Source: Saprospirales bacterium
GTDB taxonomy: Bacteria > Bacteroidota > Bacteroidia > Chitinophagales > Saprospiraceae
Reading direction: 5' to 3'
DNA: 64,000 bases
Assembly (NCBI GenBank): GCA_016719895.1
Contig: JADJYG010000030.1
Span: forward strand, 310,001 to 374,000
How positions within the stretch are numbered: position 1 is the stretch's first letter; every line of letters begins with the position of its first letter. This document shows positions 37,701-44,731 of the stretch, piece after piece. The notes below the pieces were generated by a model. That model searched no databases. It was given only the letters and a program-made list of their open reading frames with translations, and was not told where the DNA came from. Position numbers and translations under genes: made by a program.

Positions 37701-39365
37701 GAACGTACCGCCCGTCGCGCTGAGCGTTGGCGGGAGGGTGTTCGCCGAAACGATGGTGTTGTCAGTTTGGGTGCATCCGTTGATCTCATTGGTCACGCGT
37801 AGCCGGTAGGTTCCGGTGGCATTGACGGTAGGGGTAAGTGTGGTAGAACCGGACACGATATTGCCCCCGTTGAACGCCAGCCATAAGTAGGTAAACTGGC
37901 TGCCGGTTGAGCCGGAACCCTGCAACTGGATCACCGGGTTTTCGCAGGTAATCGTCCGGTTCGGGCCAGCATTGGCTACCGGGGCGGTCAGGTTGCCTGG
38001 AACCTGAACCGTTGCCGTATCCGCGCAACCTTTTCCACCAAGGTAGTTGGTCACGATAAACGAATATGCGCCCGGCACCGACACGGTGGCCGTCGGGCCG
38101 GTACTGATTGTATTGCCCTGGCCGTCTATCCATTTATACGTGACGGTATTGGCAACTGTCGTCGTATTGTCTTTGGATAAGGTCACTTCCTTGACCCTGC
38201 AGGTGATGGTATCCGGCGGAAGGATGCCTGCCCGCGCGGGCACTTTGATGAGGGTAAACGTGACGGTACTGTCGCATCCGTTGTCGGCAAGCAATACCTC
38301 CTGGTACGTGCCGGCATCGCAGAATGGGGTTCCACCGACCATCAGGCATTCCTGTTCACACAAATAGGTAGGCGGCAGGACTTTGAATTTTCGCGGCCGG
38401 GCAATGATCTTTTGCCGAACGGTGCTGTCGCAGCCGAGATACGATGAATATGGCGTTGAAGTAAACGTGTAGGTGCCGGGTGCGGAAATAAAATTGCCCG
38501 GTTCTTCTTCCCAAAAATACGGTAATTGTTCAAAACAGATCTCCAAATCGGGCAATATCGTGACCGGAAGCGCCTGACTGAAGATTTGCAGGCAGGTCGT
38601 TTTCGGGGTATCGCATACATTCGATGCCGTCACGCAAACCGTTCCTCCCACAGGATTCGGGCCGAATTGAATCGAAACGGTATTGCCGCCGTTCTGGGCA
38701 GCCAGGGTAACCACGTTGGTGGTTCCGTTGTTGATCTTCGAGCCGGGAGGGGCGATCCAGGTGTAACTCAGGGCATATTGAACGGGAGGCACTGTGTAAC
38801 TGACGGTTGCTTTTGGGCATACCTGTGTCAGCCCTTGAATGGGCGCCAGGTCGCCAAGTTCCGGCGCTACAGTTGAGCCGAGAACTACATCTACGACATA
38901 GCTGCACACATCGCCGTTGATGCCGTCAATCAACAAAAAATAGCGGTTGCCGACTACCAGGTTGGTGGCCACGAGCGTCAGCGGGTTGCCGCCGCCGGCG
39001 CAGAAAATAGCGCTTTGAAGGTTGTCGTTGCATTCGCCGATAATGGCGCCTTCCAGGCCGGCATTCGCCGAGCAGCTGAATTGCCGGATGTCCAGTTGTA
39101 AAATGGTAGAGCCGGCGATAAAGGCATACCAACGCGGATTTTCAAGGGTAAACGGCGCGCCGACACCACAATTGGCTACGGTTTGCGCACCTGCCACCGG
39201 GATGTTATTCTTGTCCTCCAACCCTTTCAGGTCGCAGGTGACGCAGGCTGTCCGGCAGGTAGGCGCGCTGGCCGACACATCCGAATCGCAGGGGAAAAAG
39301 CCTTGGGCTGCAACAGGAGAGAGCCTTAAAAGGACAAGGAAGGGCAAAAGGAGAAATCGGTTCAT
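34743..39365 (-). CDS. Giant secreted SprB/HYR-repeat protein with shortened T9SS domain
   Basis: 1540 residues. A signal peptide (MNRFLLLPFLVLLRLSPVAA) precedes a cysteine-containing N-terminal module, then Ig/PKD-like repeats at ~400-790 (repeated TYAWSGPNNF, FGWTGPNGF, GCTSTA). About five SprB-type repeats lie at ~800-1230 (YLWNNSN...GPGTYTVTVTD, YAWSTGDTT...PPGVYTVVVTD), and one or two HYR-like modules at ~1240-1390. The last ~60 residues begin a T9SS sorting domain (VIPNPTTGRLAVIFPAPLTG ... VFDMTGRLVLQQASD) but stop at VDVDLSR, where family members continue with LPAGVYxLRL and a basic end. The truncation coincides with the edge of a degenerate mobile-element stretch. SprB-type proteins act in adhesion or gliding in related bacteria; here that is inference. 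Confidence 0.85.
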   Translation of the reverse strand: MNRFLLLPFLVLLRLSPVAAQGFFPCDSDVSASAPTCRTACVTCDLKGLEDKNNIPVAGAQTVANCGVGAPFTLENPRWYAFIAGSTILQLDIRQFSCSANAGLEGAIIGECNDNLQSAIFCAGGGNPLTLVATNLVVGNRYFLLIDGINGDVCSYVVDVVLGSTVAPELGDLAPIQGLTQVCPKATVSYTVPPVQYALSYTWIAPPGSKINNGTTNVVTLAAQNGGNTVSIQFGPNPVGGTVCVTASNVCDTPKTTCLQIFSQALPVTILPDLEICFEQLPYFWEEEPGNFISAPGTYTFTSTPYSSYLGCDSTVRQKIIARPRKFKVLPPTYLCEQECLMVGGTPFCDAGTYQEVLLADNGCDSTVTFTLIKVPARAGILPPDTITCRVKEVTLSKDNTTTVANTVTYKWIDGQGNTISTGPTATVSVPGAYSFIVTNYLGGKGCADTATVQVPGNLTAPVANAGPNRTITCENPVIQLQGSGSTGSQFTYLWLAFNGGNIVSGSTTLTPTVNATGTYRLRVTNEINGCTQTDNTIVSANTLPPTLSATGGTFSCVQPTVTLQSATNAAGPTYAWSGPNNFSSTAANPVVNAAGQYTVVVTDSISGCSNTAIATVIANTAPPGATALGGVLTCVEDTVILSGTSPASNPGFGWTGPNGFTAAVANPAVSAPGDYLLTVTAENGCTSTATAVVALNITPPGAMLSVSANLNCNNATVNITASSNAPASFRTHVWTRPDGSTVSTGPNPILSANAPGLYSVVVTNTENGCTSTANITVVQNPPVSASIGAITNIACSGQQTGSATANGAGGNGAYTYLWNNSNNTTTASNLGPGTYTVTVTDGELCTATASATITQPELLAASATATPQMANGAADGTASANPSGGTVPYAYLWDNTQTAATITGLLPGVYTVTVTDANGCTAVSVATVIEYNCTIDISLQANEVRCFDGSDGTATASINSGVAPFTYAWSTGDTTATISNLPPGVYTVVVTDAANCQEAQAVTISEPNLLKVNATAVNMTGPATGDGSATASPTGGRPAYTFLWSNGEMTETIDSLAAGVYTVTVTDKNGCTAEQTVEVRPGNCGITVNFIAAPVVCNGQSNGAATVVPNGGAGPFSYLWSSGGTTDTEPALGAGTYTVTITDANGCDLSAEVTIAEPPLLTLTLDTVIHTACPNLPEGSATVIAAGGTSPIAIYWSNGQTGPTADGLIAGTYTVTVADDNECKTTLEVTVVAIDNEAPVIAGDSLLALLGPAGNVTLSAQALGLDVSDNCGIQEVTFQPGSYNCAQLGPHNVEVTAVDDAGNTTTDTIVVIVADNLPPTLVCPASIIRCFGNNVVQYTAPVATDNCLGNGGMFDLISGFPSGASFPPGTTTNTYTYTDADGNVGSCTFEVTILTQLQLELDTILPDKGGLHLGGVHITVGGSLSPYTFQWFLDGALLPNMTEDLDSVGSGAYSVIITDEVGCSITGGPYVVDSLVNTQTPDWGHGLLVIPNPTTGRLAVIFPAPLTGEVQLTVFDMTGRLVLQQASDSPKRVDVDLSR

Positions 39366-39485
39366 AACTTGGTCAATTTAAATGATAATGGAAAGCGGAT
39401 TAATTCTAAAGAGGCCTGCTGGCCGCAATATGCTGCAACAGGCTGTTGAAAAAACCAGAGGAATAGTGAATTGCAAAATAGCGAC

Positions 39486-39517
39486 CAAATGTAGCCGGAT
39501 GTTGACCGGATCACAAA
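39486..39517 (-). promoter_or_regulatory. Promoter of the SprB/HYR-repeat protein gene
   Basis: On the minus strand TTTG (complement of 39514-39517), a 20-base spacer and TACATTTG (complement of 39486-39493) fit the Bacteroidota consensus. The leader to the start at 39365 is about 115 bases. Confidence 0.6.
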
Positions 39518-39626
39518 TAATTTGTGCCCCTCCGCTATTTCTGCGACAGTTTGCCGGCATATTTACACTGGCAAGGGTAGGTGTGTTACCGGTATTTTGC
39601 CGGCGTTGCGCAGCCCGTTACCCCAT

Positions 39627-40322
39627 TCACCCGAACAAAGATTCCAGGACAACGCGTTTGCGGGCCCGGGCCACCGGTATCCGGATGCGGTTCGTACCGA
39701 GCAGCAGCGTATCGCCATCCAACTGCCGGACCAGCCGTTTTGCGACGATGAACGATTTGTGCACCCGCAAAAAATGGGCAGCCGGGAGCGTGTTTTCCAG
39801 GTTGGTCAGGCTTTCCAGCGTAATGATTTTTTCTGCTGGGGTAAAGATTTTCACATACTCTTTCCAACCTTCGATATACTGGATATCCGGATATGGAATT
39901 TTTATCCAGCGCCTGTCGGCTTTTACCGTGAGATGGCCGTCAGGGCCGGAGGCCGCTTGCCGGAGTTGCAGAACCTCCCGGGCTTTGCCGACGGCATGCT
40001 CAAACCGTTCGAACGAAAATGGCTTGAGCAGGTAATCCACGGCATCCAGATCGTAGGCTTCGTGCGCAAACTGTGCATAGGCCGTGGTGAAAATGGTAAC
40101 GGGTTTGTGGGAAATACTGCGCAGCAGATGAATCCCGCTCAGCACCGGCATCTGGATATCGAGCATTAACAAATCGACCGGCTCCTGTTGCAGTATCTCC
40201 ACCGCACGCACCGCGCTCCTGCACGACGCCACCAACTCCAGGCCGGGAATCTGTTGGAGGTATTTCTCCAGCAACGCCAGCGCAAAGTGCTCATCGTCGA
40301 CAAACAGGCAGCGGATATTCAT
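39627..40322 (-). CDS. LytTR-family response regulator
   Basis: 231 residues. A receiver domain occupies ~1-118 with the acidic pair VDDE (D9, D10), the phospho-acceptor D55 in LMLDIQMP, TTAYAQFA and the invariant Lys in DYLLKPF. A LytTR DNA-binding domain covers ~130-231 (IPYPDIQYIEGWKEYVKIF, FLRVHKSFIVAK). It is the last gene of a three-gene minus-strand unit with the LytS-type histidine kinase, 40 bases away, and an upstream fatty-acid hydroxylase. It should regulate transcription in response to that kinase; target genes cannot be read from the window. Confidence 0.93.
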   Translation of the reverse strand: MNIRCLFVDDEHFALALLEKYLQQIPGLELVASCRSAVRAVEILQQEPVDLLMLDIQMPVLSGIHLLRSISHKPVTIFTTAYAQFAHEAYDLDAVDYLLKPFSFERFEHAVGKAREVLQLRQAASGPDGHLTVKADRRWIKIPYPDIQYIEGWKEYVKIFTPAEKIITLESLTNLENTLPAAHFLRVHKSFIVAKRLVRQLDGDTLLLGTNRIRIPVARARKRVVLESLFG

Positions 40323-40362
40323 TCAGATAATAGTTCTAATGTGTGCGCCTTAACCGCATTAT

Positions 40363-41394
40363 TTACCCGACTTCCATCACGGCGGTAAAAATACCATTTT
40401 CCGAACAAGTGGTTAAGTGATGGCGGCCCGGGTAGAGCAGTTCCAGTCGTTGGCGCAGGTTTTCCAGCCCGACGCCTCCCGCTGCATCCTTTTGCCGGTT
40501 TTGGACATCGAAGGTGTTGGTTACCGTTAACTGGAGCGCTTCGGCCGTGTTTTTCAGCGTTATTTGTAAAAAAGCACCGGGATTTTCGTCCAGATCGCCG
40601 TGCTTCAGGGCATTTTCAACCAAGGGCAGCAACAGGACCGGTTCGATTTGCCGCTGGTCAAAGCGGTCGTCCACTTCCAGCTCTATCGCCGGCAGCTGCT
40701 CCGATTTGAGCCGGAACAGGTCCAGGTACGCCCGGATCTGCGCCAGTTCTTTTCCCAGGGGTACCAGGTTTTGCTGGCCATCATAGGTGACATACCGCAA
40801 TAAATCGCTGAGCCGAAGCACCATATCGGCGGTGCGTGGGTGCTGTAAAGAAGCAGCCGCGTAGATATTGTTGAGTGTATTGAATAAAAAATGCGGATTG
40901 ATCTGGGCCTTCAGGTAGTTCAGCTGCGTTTCGGCATGCCGGGCTTCCAGGGCGCGGTGGCGCAGCTCCAGCGAATGCCTGTTTTCCAACAATTGGTACA
41001 AGGTGCTGAAGAGGAGCAACAAAAAGTACGATAAGCTATACGCCAAAAACATCCGGACGCCGCTATCCTCCGGCATCGCGTTGCCCTGGAATATACTGCC
41101 GCCAAACAGGCGTATTTCCACAACCGTGCGCAGGGCGGCCGTGCCCAACCATACGAAAAGCGTAAGGCCGGCCAGCTGCTGGTAGCGGCCGGTTTCCAAA
41201 TAGCGGTTTACAAGCACCTTAGCATTGCCGTAAAACAGAACCACTAGAAAAAGCAGGTTTACAGCGGTACGCCAGAACGCTTCTTCGGCGCCGCGTATGC
41301 CGCTCAGCAGGGAAAAAAAGAGCAGGGAGACCAAAGCCCAGCCTACCAGGTGGGTAACCATGCGGGCACGGCCGGAAAGAAGCGTTTGCAACAT
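40363..41394 (-). CDS. LytS-type sensor histidine kinase
   Basis: 343 residues from the internal ATG 41394. The frame runs 61 codons further upstream into the hydroxylase gene but without membrane or kinase features. Four hydrophobic helices (~13-33, 43-60, 73-95, 113-135) are followed by a coiled linker (LENRHSLELRHRALEARHAE) and the His_kinase domain with the phospho-acceptor H168 in QINPHFLFNTLNN. The ATPase N-box is LPLVENALKHG and a glycine box is GGVGLENLRQRLE. It lacks a large periplasmic sensor, so the membrane helices probably sense an envelope signal. Operon partner of the LytTR regulator. Confidence 0.92.
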   Translation of the reverse strand: MLQTLLSGRARMVTHLVGWALVSLLFFSLLSGIRGAEEAFWRTAVNLLFLVVLFYGNAKVLVNRYLETGRYQQLAGLTLFVWLGTAALRTVVEIRLFGGSIFQGNAMPEDSGVRMFLAYSLSYFLLLLFSTLYQLLENRHSLELRHRALEARHAETQLNYLKAQINPHFLFNTLNNIYAAASLQHPRTADMVLRLSDLLRYVTYDGQQNLVPLGKELAQIRAYLDLFRLKSEQLPAIELEVDDRFDQRQIEPVLLLPLVENALKHGDLDENPGAFLQITLKNTAEALQLTVTNTFDVQNRQKDAAGGVGLENLRQRLELLYPGRHHLTTCSENGIFTAVMEVG

Positions 41395-41425
41395 GTTTGC
41401 GGACGAAATGTGGTGCTTTAATTGG

Positions 41426-42235
41426 TTATTCCGATTGGCTCCAGCGGCCCGGTACGGCCCGTGCGCCGCGCCGGGCATGCACTTCAGCCACTTTGCCGGC
41501 GTTGTCGGGCCGCAAGGTACCCATCCAGCGATCCCAAAATGCAAAGTACAAGCCATAGTTTCCATGGAATCGCTCATGGTGCAGGTTGTGATACACGGAT
41601 GAGTTCAGCCAGCGGCCCAACGGATGTCCGTATAATTTTTTGGGGAACAATTCATAACCCAGATGCCCATATACATTAAACCAAAGCATCAGCGTGATAA
41701 AGGAAAACAGGGCAATCGGATGCACCGGGATCAAAAACAAAATGATCGGCAGGATGCCGGCCTCCAGGAGCGCTTCCAGGGGGTGAAACGCGTATGCCGC
41801 CCAGGGAGAGGGGTTCACGGATTTGTGGTGCACCAGGTGTATGTGCCGGTACAGCAGGGGGTGGTGCATCAGGCGGTGCATCCAGTAGAAATAGGTGTCG
41901 TGCAATAAGACGGTGAAGACAACACTCCCAACCAGGTATGCGACGCCGTATTCGGACACGTCGGCGTACAATCGGGTGTGCTGGCGTAGGGGAGTGGCCA
42001 GACACAGGGCGGCAACCAAACCGAAAATAAGCGCCGTAAGCGCAGAGTAGCCGATCTCCCGCCGGTAATCGGCTCTGCCGGGGAATTTTTGCTGGATTTT
42101 AAGCGCCAGCCATTCGCGCTGTTTCCACAGATAAAACAGGCCAAAAAGCCAGCTGCAAAGCAGAAAATAGCGGCCGAAAATGATAAACGGGACGATCAGC
42201 CATTTGTACAGGGGTGCATCGGTCAGAAAAAACAT
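41426..42235 (-). CDS. Sterol desaturase / fatty acid hydroxylase family membrane enzyme
   Basis: 269 residues. Integral-membrane di-iron oxygenases of this family hydroxylate or desaturate lipids. The histidine clusters are complete: HDTYFYWMHRLMHH, HLVHHKS, and NLHHERFHGNYG, with about four membrane helices around them. It is first in a minus-strand unit; the histidine kinase starts 31 bases after its stop. This suggests that lipid hydroxylation and the two-component system are co-expressed. The substrate is unknown; in Bacteroidota sphingolipid or ornithine-lipid hydroxylation is possible. A TAnnTTTG box lies 47 bases upstream. Confidence 0.9.
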   Translation of the reverse strand: MFFLTDAPLYKWLIVPFIIFGRYFLLCSWLFGLFYLWKQREWLALKIQQKFPGRADYRREIGYSALTALIFGLVAALCLATPLRQHTRLYADVSEYGVAYLVGSVVFTVLLHDTYFYWMHRLMHHPLLYRHIHLVHHKSVNPSPWAAYAFHPLEALLEAGILPIILFLIPVHPIALFSFITLMLWFNVYGHLGYELFPKKLYGHPLGRWLNSSVYHNLHHERFHGNYGLYFAFWDRWMGTLRPDNAGKVAEVHARRGARAVPGRWSQSE

Positions 42236-42281
42236 AGCCTTGTATTTTTAGCAGCCGGTTCGGGCGGCCGTTCATTTTTTC

Positions 42282-42289
42282 CAAAAGTA
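42282..42289 (-). promoter_or_regulatory. -7 element of the hydroxylase/LytS/LytTR operon
   Basis: The complement reads TACTTTTG, fitting TAnnTTTG, 46 bases before the hydroxylase start. No clear -33 element. Confidence 0.45.
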
Positions 42290-42478
42290 ACCCGGGTCGT
42301 TGCCTGCGGCGCCGGGCTTTCAACCAAAAGCCCGGTTGCTTCAACCTATGGTAGCTGCACGCGCCGGCCGTTGAAAGAAAGCGCCCGTTCGTTGAGCCGG
42401 TTTTTTCGGTAGGGATGCGCTGCTACACCTTTGCTTTCGTAAACAAAAAACGCTAACGCATTCTAACTCAACCAACGC

Positions 42479-43201
42479 ATGATGAACTTCTTCCGTCAAA
42501 ACCCCTTACTGCTCGCCACTATGACGCTCGCTGTCTTCACCCTGTTTTCCTGCCGTAAAAACGCCGAAGATGCGCTGGCATTGCTCAGCGAAACGGAGGC
42601 TGCCGAAATCGTCGAAAGTTCCGTGTCCGAACGCTCCGCAGGAACCGCCATGCCAACCGTGGAAATGGCCCAACTCCTGGAAGGCTATTTACAAAATTGC
42701 GGTGTCCCGGGCGATACTACCCTCCAGCGCAGTAATACCCTGGGACCGGTAACCTGTAATGCCACGTTCGACCTCGGCTGGCTCATCAATTGCAATGCGC
42801 TCGGCGTACCGCAAGATGCCCAAGTATCCGTAGCCGGTAACGGTACGTTTAGTACACAGCGCTGGGCCGGCGCCGACGTCACTGCCGGCGTGCTGACCTT
42901 CGCGGGCCTTCAGCCGCAAGCCACTGCGTATGTGGTCAATGGCAGCTACACCCTGGAGGGCGACCTCACCGGCAGCCTCCGCAACGCCGACCCCACTCTT
43001 AGCGTGACCACCACTCTTGCCCTGGCAGGCCTGGAGATACGCAAGTCCGATTACGCCATTGCCGGCGGCTCCGGCACGCTGGCAATGGTGGCAACCAATG
43101 GCCGCGGTCGTACCGAAACCCTCGACGGTGCGATCGTGTTCAACAGCGACGGAACGGCCACCGTCACCGTAAACGGGCATACGCATACTTTCCCCCTCTA
43201 G
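42479..43201 (+). CDS. Putative lipoprotein of unknown function
   Basis: 240 residues. The N-terminus (MMNFFRQNPLLLATMTLAVF) ends in a lipobox, LFSC, followed by charged residues, so it should be a lipoprotein exported by the Lol/Sec route. The mature part begins with an acidic helix (EDALALLSETEAAEIVESS) and continues as a beta-rich region with two cysteines (CNATFDLGWLINC). No family recognised. It stands alone between the divergent hydroxylase operon and tatD. The second ATG (42482) is an equally possible start. Confidence 0.7.
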   Translation: MMNFFRQNPLLLATMTLAVFTLFSCRKNAEDALALLSETEAAEIVESSVSERSAGTAMPTVEMAQLLEGYLQNCGVPGDTTLQRSNTLGPVTCNATFDLGWLINCNALGVPQDAQVSVAGNGTFSTQRWAGADVTAGVLTFAGLQPQATAYVVNGSYTLEGDLTGSLRNADPTLSVTTTLALAGLEIRKSDYAIAGGSGTLAMVATNGRGRTETLDGAIVFNSDGTATVTVNGHTHTFPL

Positions 43202-43294
43202 GGTGTGCCTGAAAAATACACACCGGGCTGAAAAAGGTAACTTCTGGAATCTGTCTATCGCCTCTTCTTTGATCATTGGATATTGGACATTCCC

Positions 43295-43302
43295 TACCTT
43301 TG
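43295..43302 (+). promoter_or_regulatory. -7 element immediately before the TatD start
   Basis: TACCTTTG, an exact TAnnTTTG match, ends four bases before ATG 43307. The -33 element may be ATTG at 43275-43278 (spacing 16). The transcript would have almost no leader. Confidence 0.55.
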
Positions 43303-43306
43303 CGCC

Positions 43307-44083
43307 ATGCATGCGCTCATCGATACCCACGCCCACCTCTATTCGGGTAAGTTTGACCAGGACCGTCCGGAGATGGTCCGCCGCGCCATAGCGGCGGGCA
43401 TCATACGGATGTACCTGCCGAATATTGATTCGGAATCCATTGGCCCCATGCTCGACCTGGAAGCCGCGTTTCCGGAGTATTGTTTCGCTATGATGGGTTT
43501 GCACCCGAGCCACGTTCAACCAGCTACGTACGAAGCCGAACTGACCCTGGTGGAAGATTGGCTCGGGCGCCGCCCCTGGGCTGGGGTAGGAGAGACCGGT
43601 ATCGATCTGTACTGGGATAAAACTACCCTGGATATTCAGAAAATAGCCTTTGCCCGCCAGATTGAATGGGCCAAGGACCTGAACCTGCCCATCATCATTC
43701 ACTCGCGCGACAGCAATGAAGAATGCCTGGAATTGGTGGAAGCCGGACAGGACGGGCGCCTGCGCGGCATTTTTCACTGCTTTAGCGGCACCCCGGAGCA
43801 GGCCAGGCGCATGACCAGCCTGGGTTTTATGTTGGGGGTCGGCGGCACACTGACCTATCCGAAGTCAGGATTGCAGGCCGTACTCTGCGGCGTTCCGCTC
43901 GAGCAGCTGGTGCTGGAAACCGACGCGCCCTATCTGCCGCCGGCGCCGCACCGGGGCAAGCGCAACGAAAGCGCCTTTGTCTGCCACGTGGCCGAGCTGC
44001 TGGCGGAGCTGAAAGGGTTGCCGCTTGCGGAGGTCGCCCGCGTGACTACAGCCAATGCCCTGCGGATGTTTGGGCATCGTTAA
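43307..44083 (+). CDS. TatD family metal-dependent hydrolase
   Basis: 258 residues from ATG 43307 (MHALIDTHAHLY); an upstream ATG at 43283 lies before the promoter element. TatD proteins are cytoplasmic TIM-barrel nucleases with 3'-5' exonuclease activity on DNA or RNA. The metal ligands are visible as DTHAHL (H8, H10), GVGETGIDLYW with the bridging Glu, IIIHSRDS, FHCFSGT and LETDAPYLPP. Length is typical. It is transcribed alone and is followed by a palindromic element. Confidence 0.92.
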   Translation: MHALIDTHAHLYSGKFDQDRPEMVRRAIAAGIIRMYLPNIDSESIGPMLDLEAAFPEYCFAMMGLHPSHVQPATYEAELTLVEDWLGRRPWAGVGETGIDLYWDKTTLDIQKIAFARQIEWAKDLNLPIIIHSRDSNEECLELVEAGQDGRLRGIFHCFSGTPEQARRMTSLGFMLGVGGTLTYPKSGLQAVLCGVPLEQLVLETDAPYLPPAPHRGKRNESAFVCHVAELLAELKGLPLAEVARVTTANALRMFGHR

Positions 44084-44093
44084 AATATGTTAA

Positions 44094-44280
44094 GGCGTTA
44101 AACAGCAATTCTCGGTTTGCACCAATTCTTCACGTTAACGGGGGCTTGTCATGTTGGAAACAGCCACACAAGCCAACATTTCAGCGTAAAATTTGGCTTG
44201 TGTGGCTGTTTCCAACATGACAAGTCCCCAGAGGATCGGTGGTTAAAGGCAAAGCGAGAATCACTCTGGGCGTTAAACAG
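44094..44280. repeat. MITE-like palindromic element with flanking direct repeats
   Basis: A perfect 32-bp inverted repeat (44145-44176 and 44193-44224) with a 16-base loop is centred in the gap. Outside it, imperfect terminal inverted repeats read ATTCTCGGTTTGC on the left and, as reverse complement, ATTCTCGCTTTGC on the right. The whole is flanked by an exact 12-bp direct repeat GGCGTTAAACAG (44094-44105 and 44269-44280). The layout is that of a non-autonomous mobile element or a large palindromic repeat unit. Confidence 0.65.
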
Positions 44281-44339
44281 TGGTTAAGGTCCAAATTCCG
44301 CAGGAAATGCCCTTTTTCTTTGTCCCAAAATATCAAGCG

Positions 44340-44681
44340 ATGAAAAAAGTATTTATGCTTCTGCTTTTTCTGGCCCAGGCCCTGTTTGTTTCGGCACAAT
44401 TATACGTGGAAGGCGTGTCGCTGGACGCCACCAACACCAGTGCCTACCTCGAGGCCACGCCCCTTCGCCGCACCGACGGCACGTACCATTTCCAGATCGA
44501 CTATGGCCAAAAAGCCAAGCGCGAGGTGAAGCCCGGCGAATGCCTGACGGATGATAAAGCCCGGCGCTTCGAATTTCGCAGCGCCGTAGACGGGCTCAAC
44601 TTCCTGTATGAAAATGGTTGGGAAGTGTTGGTGGTGTATAATGTGGAAGATATCCGGCGCTATTTGCTGAAACGGCGGTAA
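44340..44681 (+). CDS. Small secreted protein of unknown function
   Basis: 113 residues from ATG 44340. MKKVFMLLLFLAQALFVSAQ is a textbook signal peptide; the frame starts 20 codons earlier with GTG but that part overlaps the flanking repeat. The mature ~93 residues are charged and mixed alpha/beta (YHFQIDYGQKAKREVKPGE, FLYENGWEVLVVYN, ending RRYLLKRR). Only a small domain fits. It is a typical conserved Bacteroidota periplasmic protein in appearance, but I recognise no family. The next gene starts 50 bases downstream with its own promoter motif. Confidence 0.75.
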   Translation: MKKVFMLLLFLAQALFVSAQLYVEGVSLDATNTSAYLEATPLRRTDGTYHFQIDYGQKAKREVKPGECLTDDKARRFEFRSAVDGLNFLYENGWEVLVVYNVEDIRRYLLKRR

Positions 44682-44718
44682 CGCCTGCCTGCGCCGGGCG
44701 CTGCTTGCCAGTTTGTTC

Positions 44719-44726
44719 TACCTTTG
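44719..44726 (+). promoter_or_regulatory. -7 element of the second MFS gene
   Basis: TACCTTTG, an exact TAnnTTTG match, ends five bases before the GTG start at 44732. No -33 element at normal spacing is obvious. Confidence 0.45.
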
Positions 44727-44731
44727 TCCCG

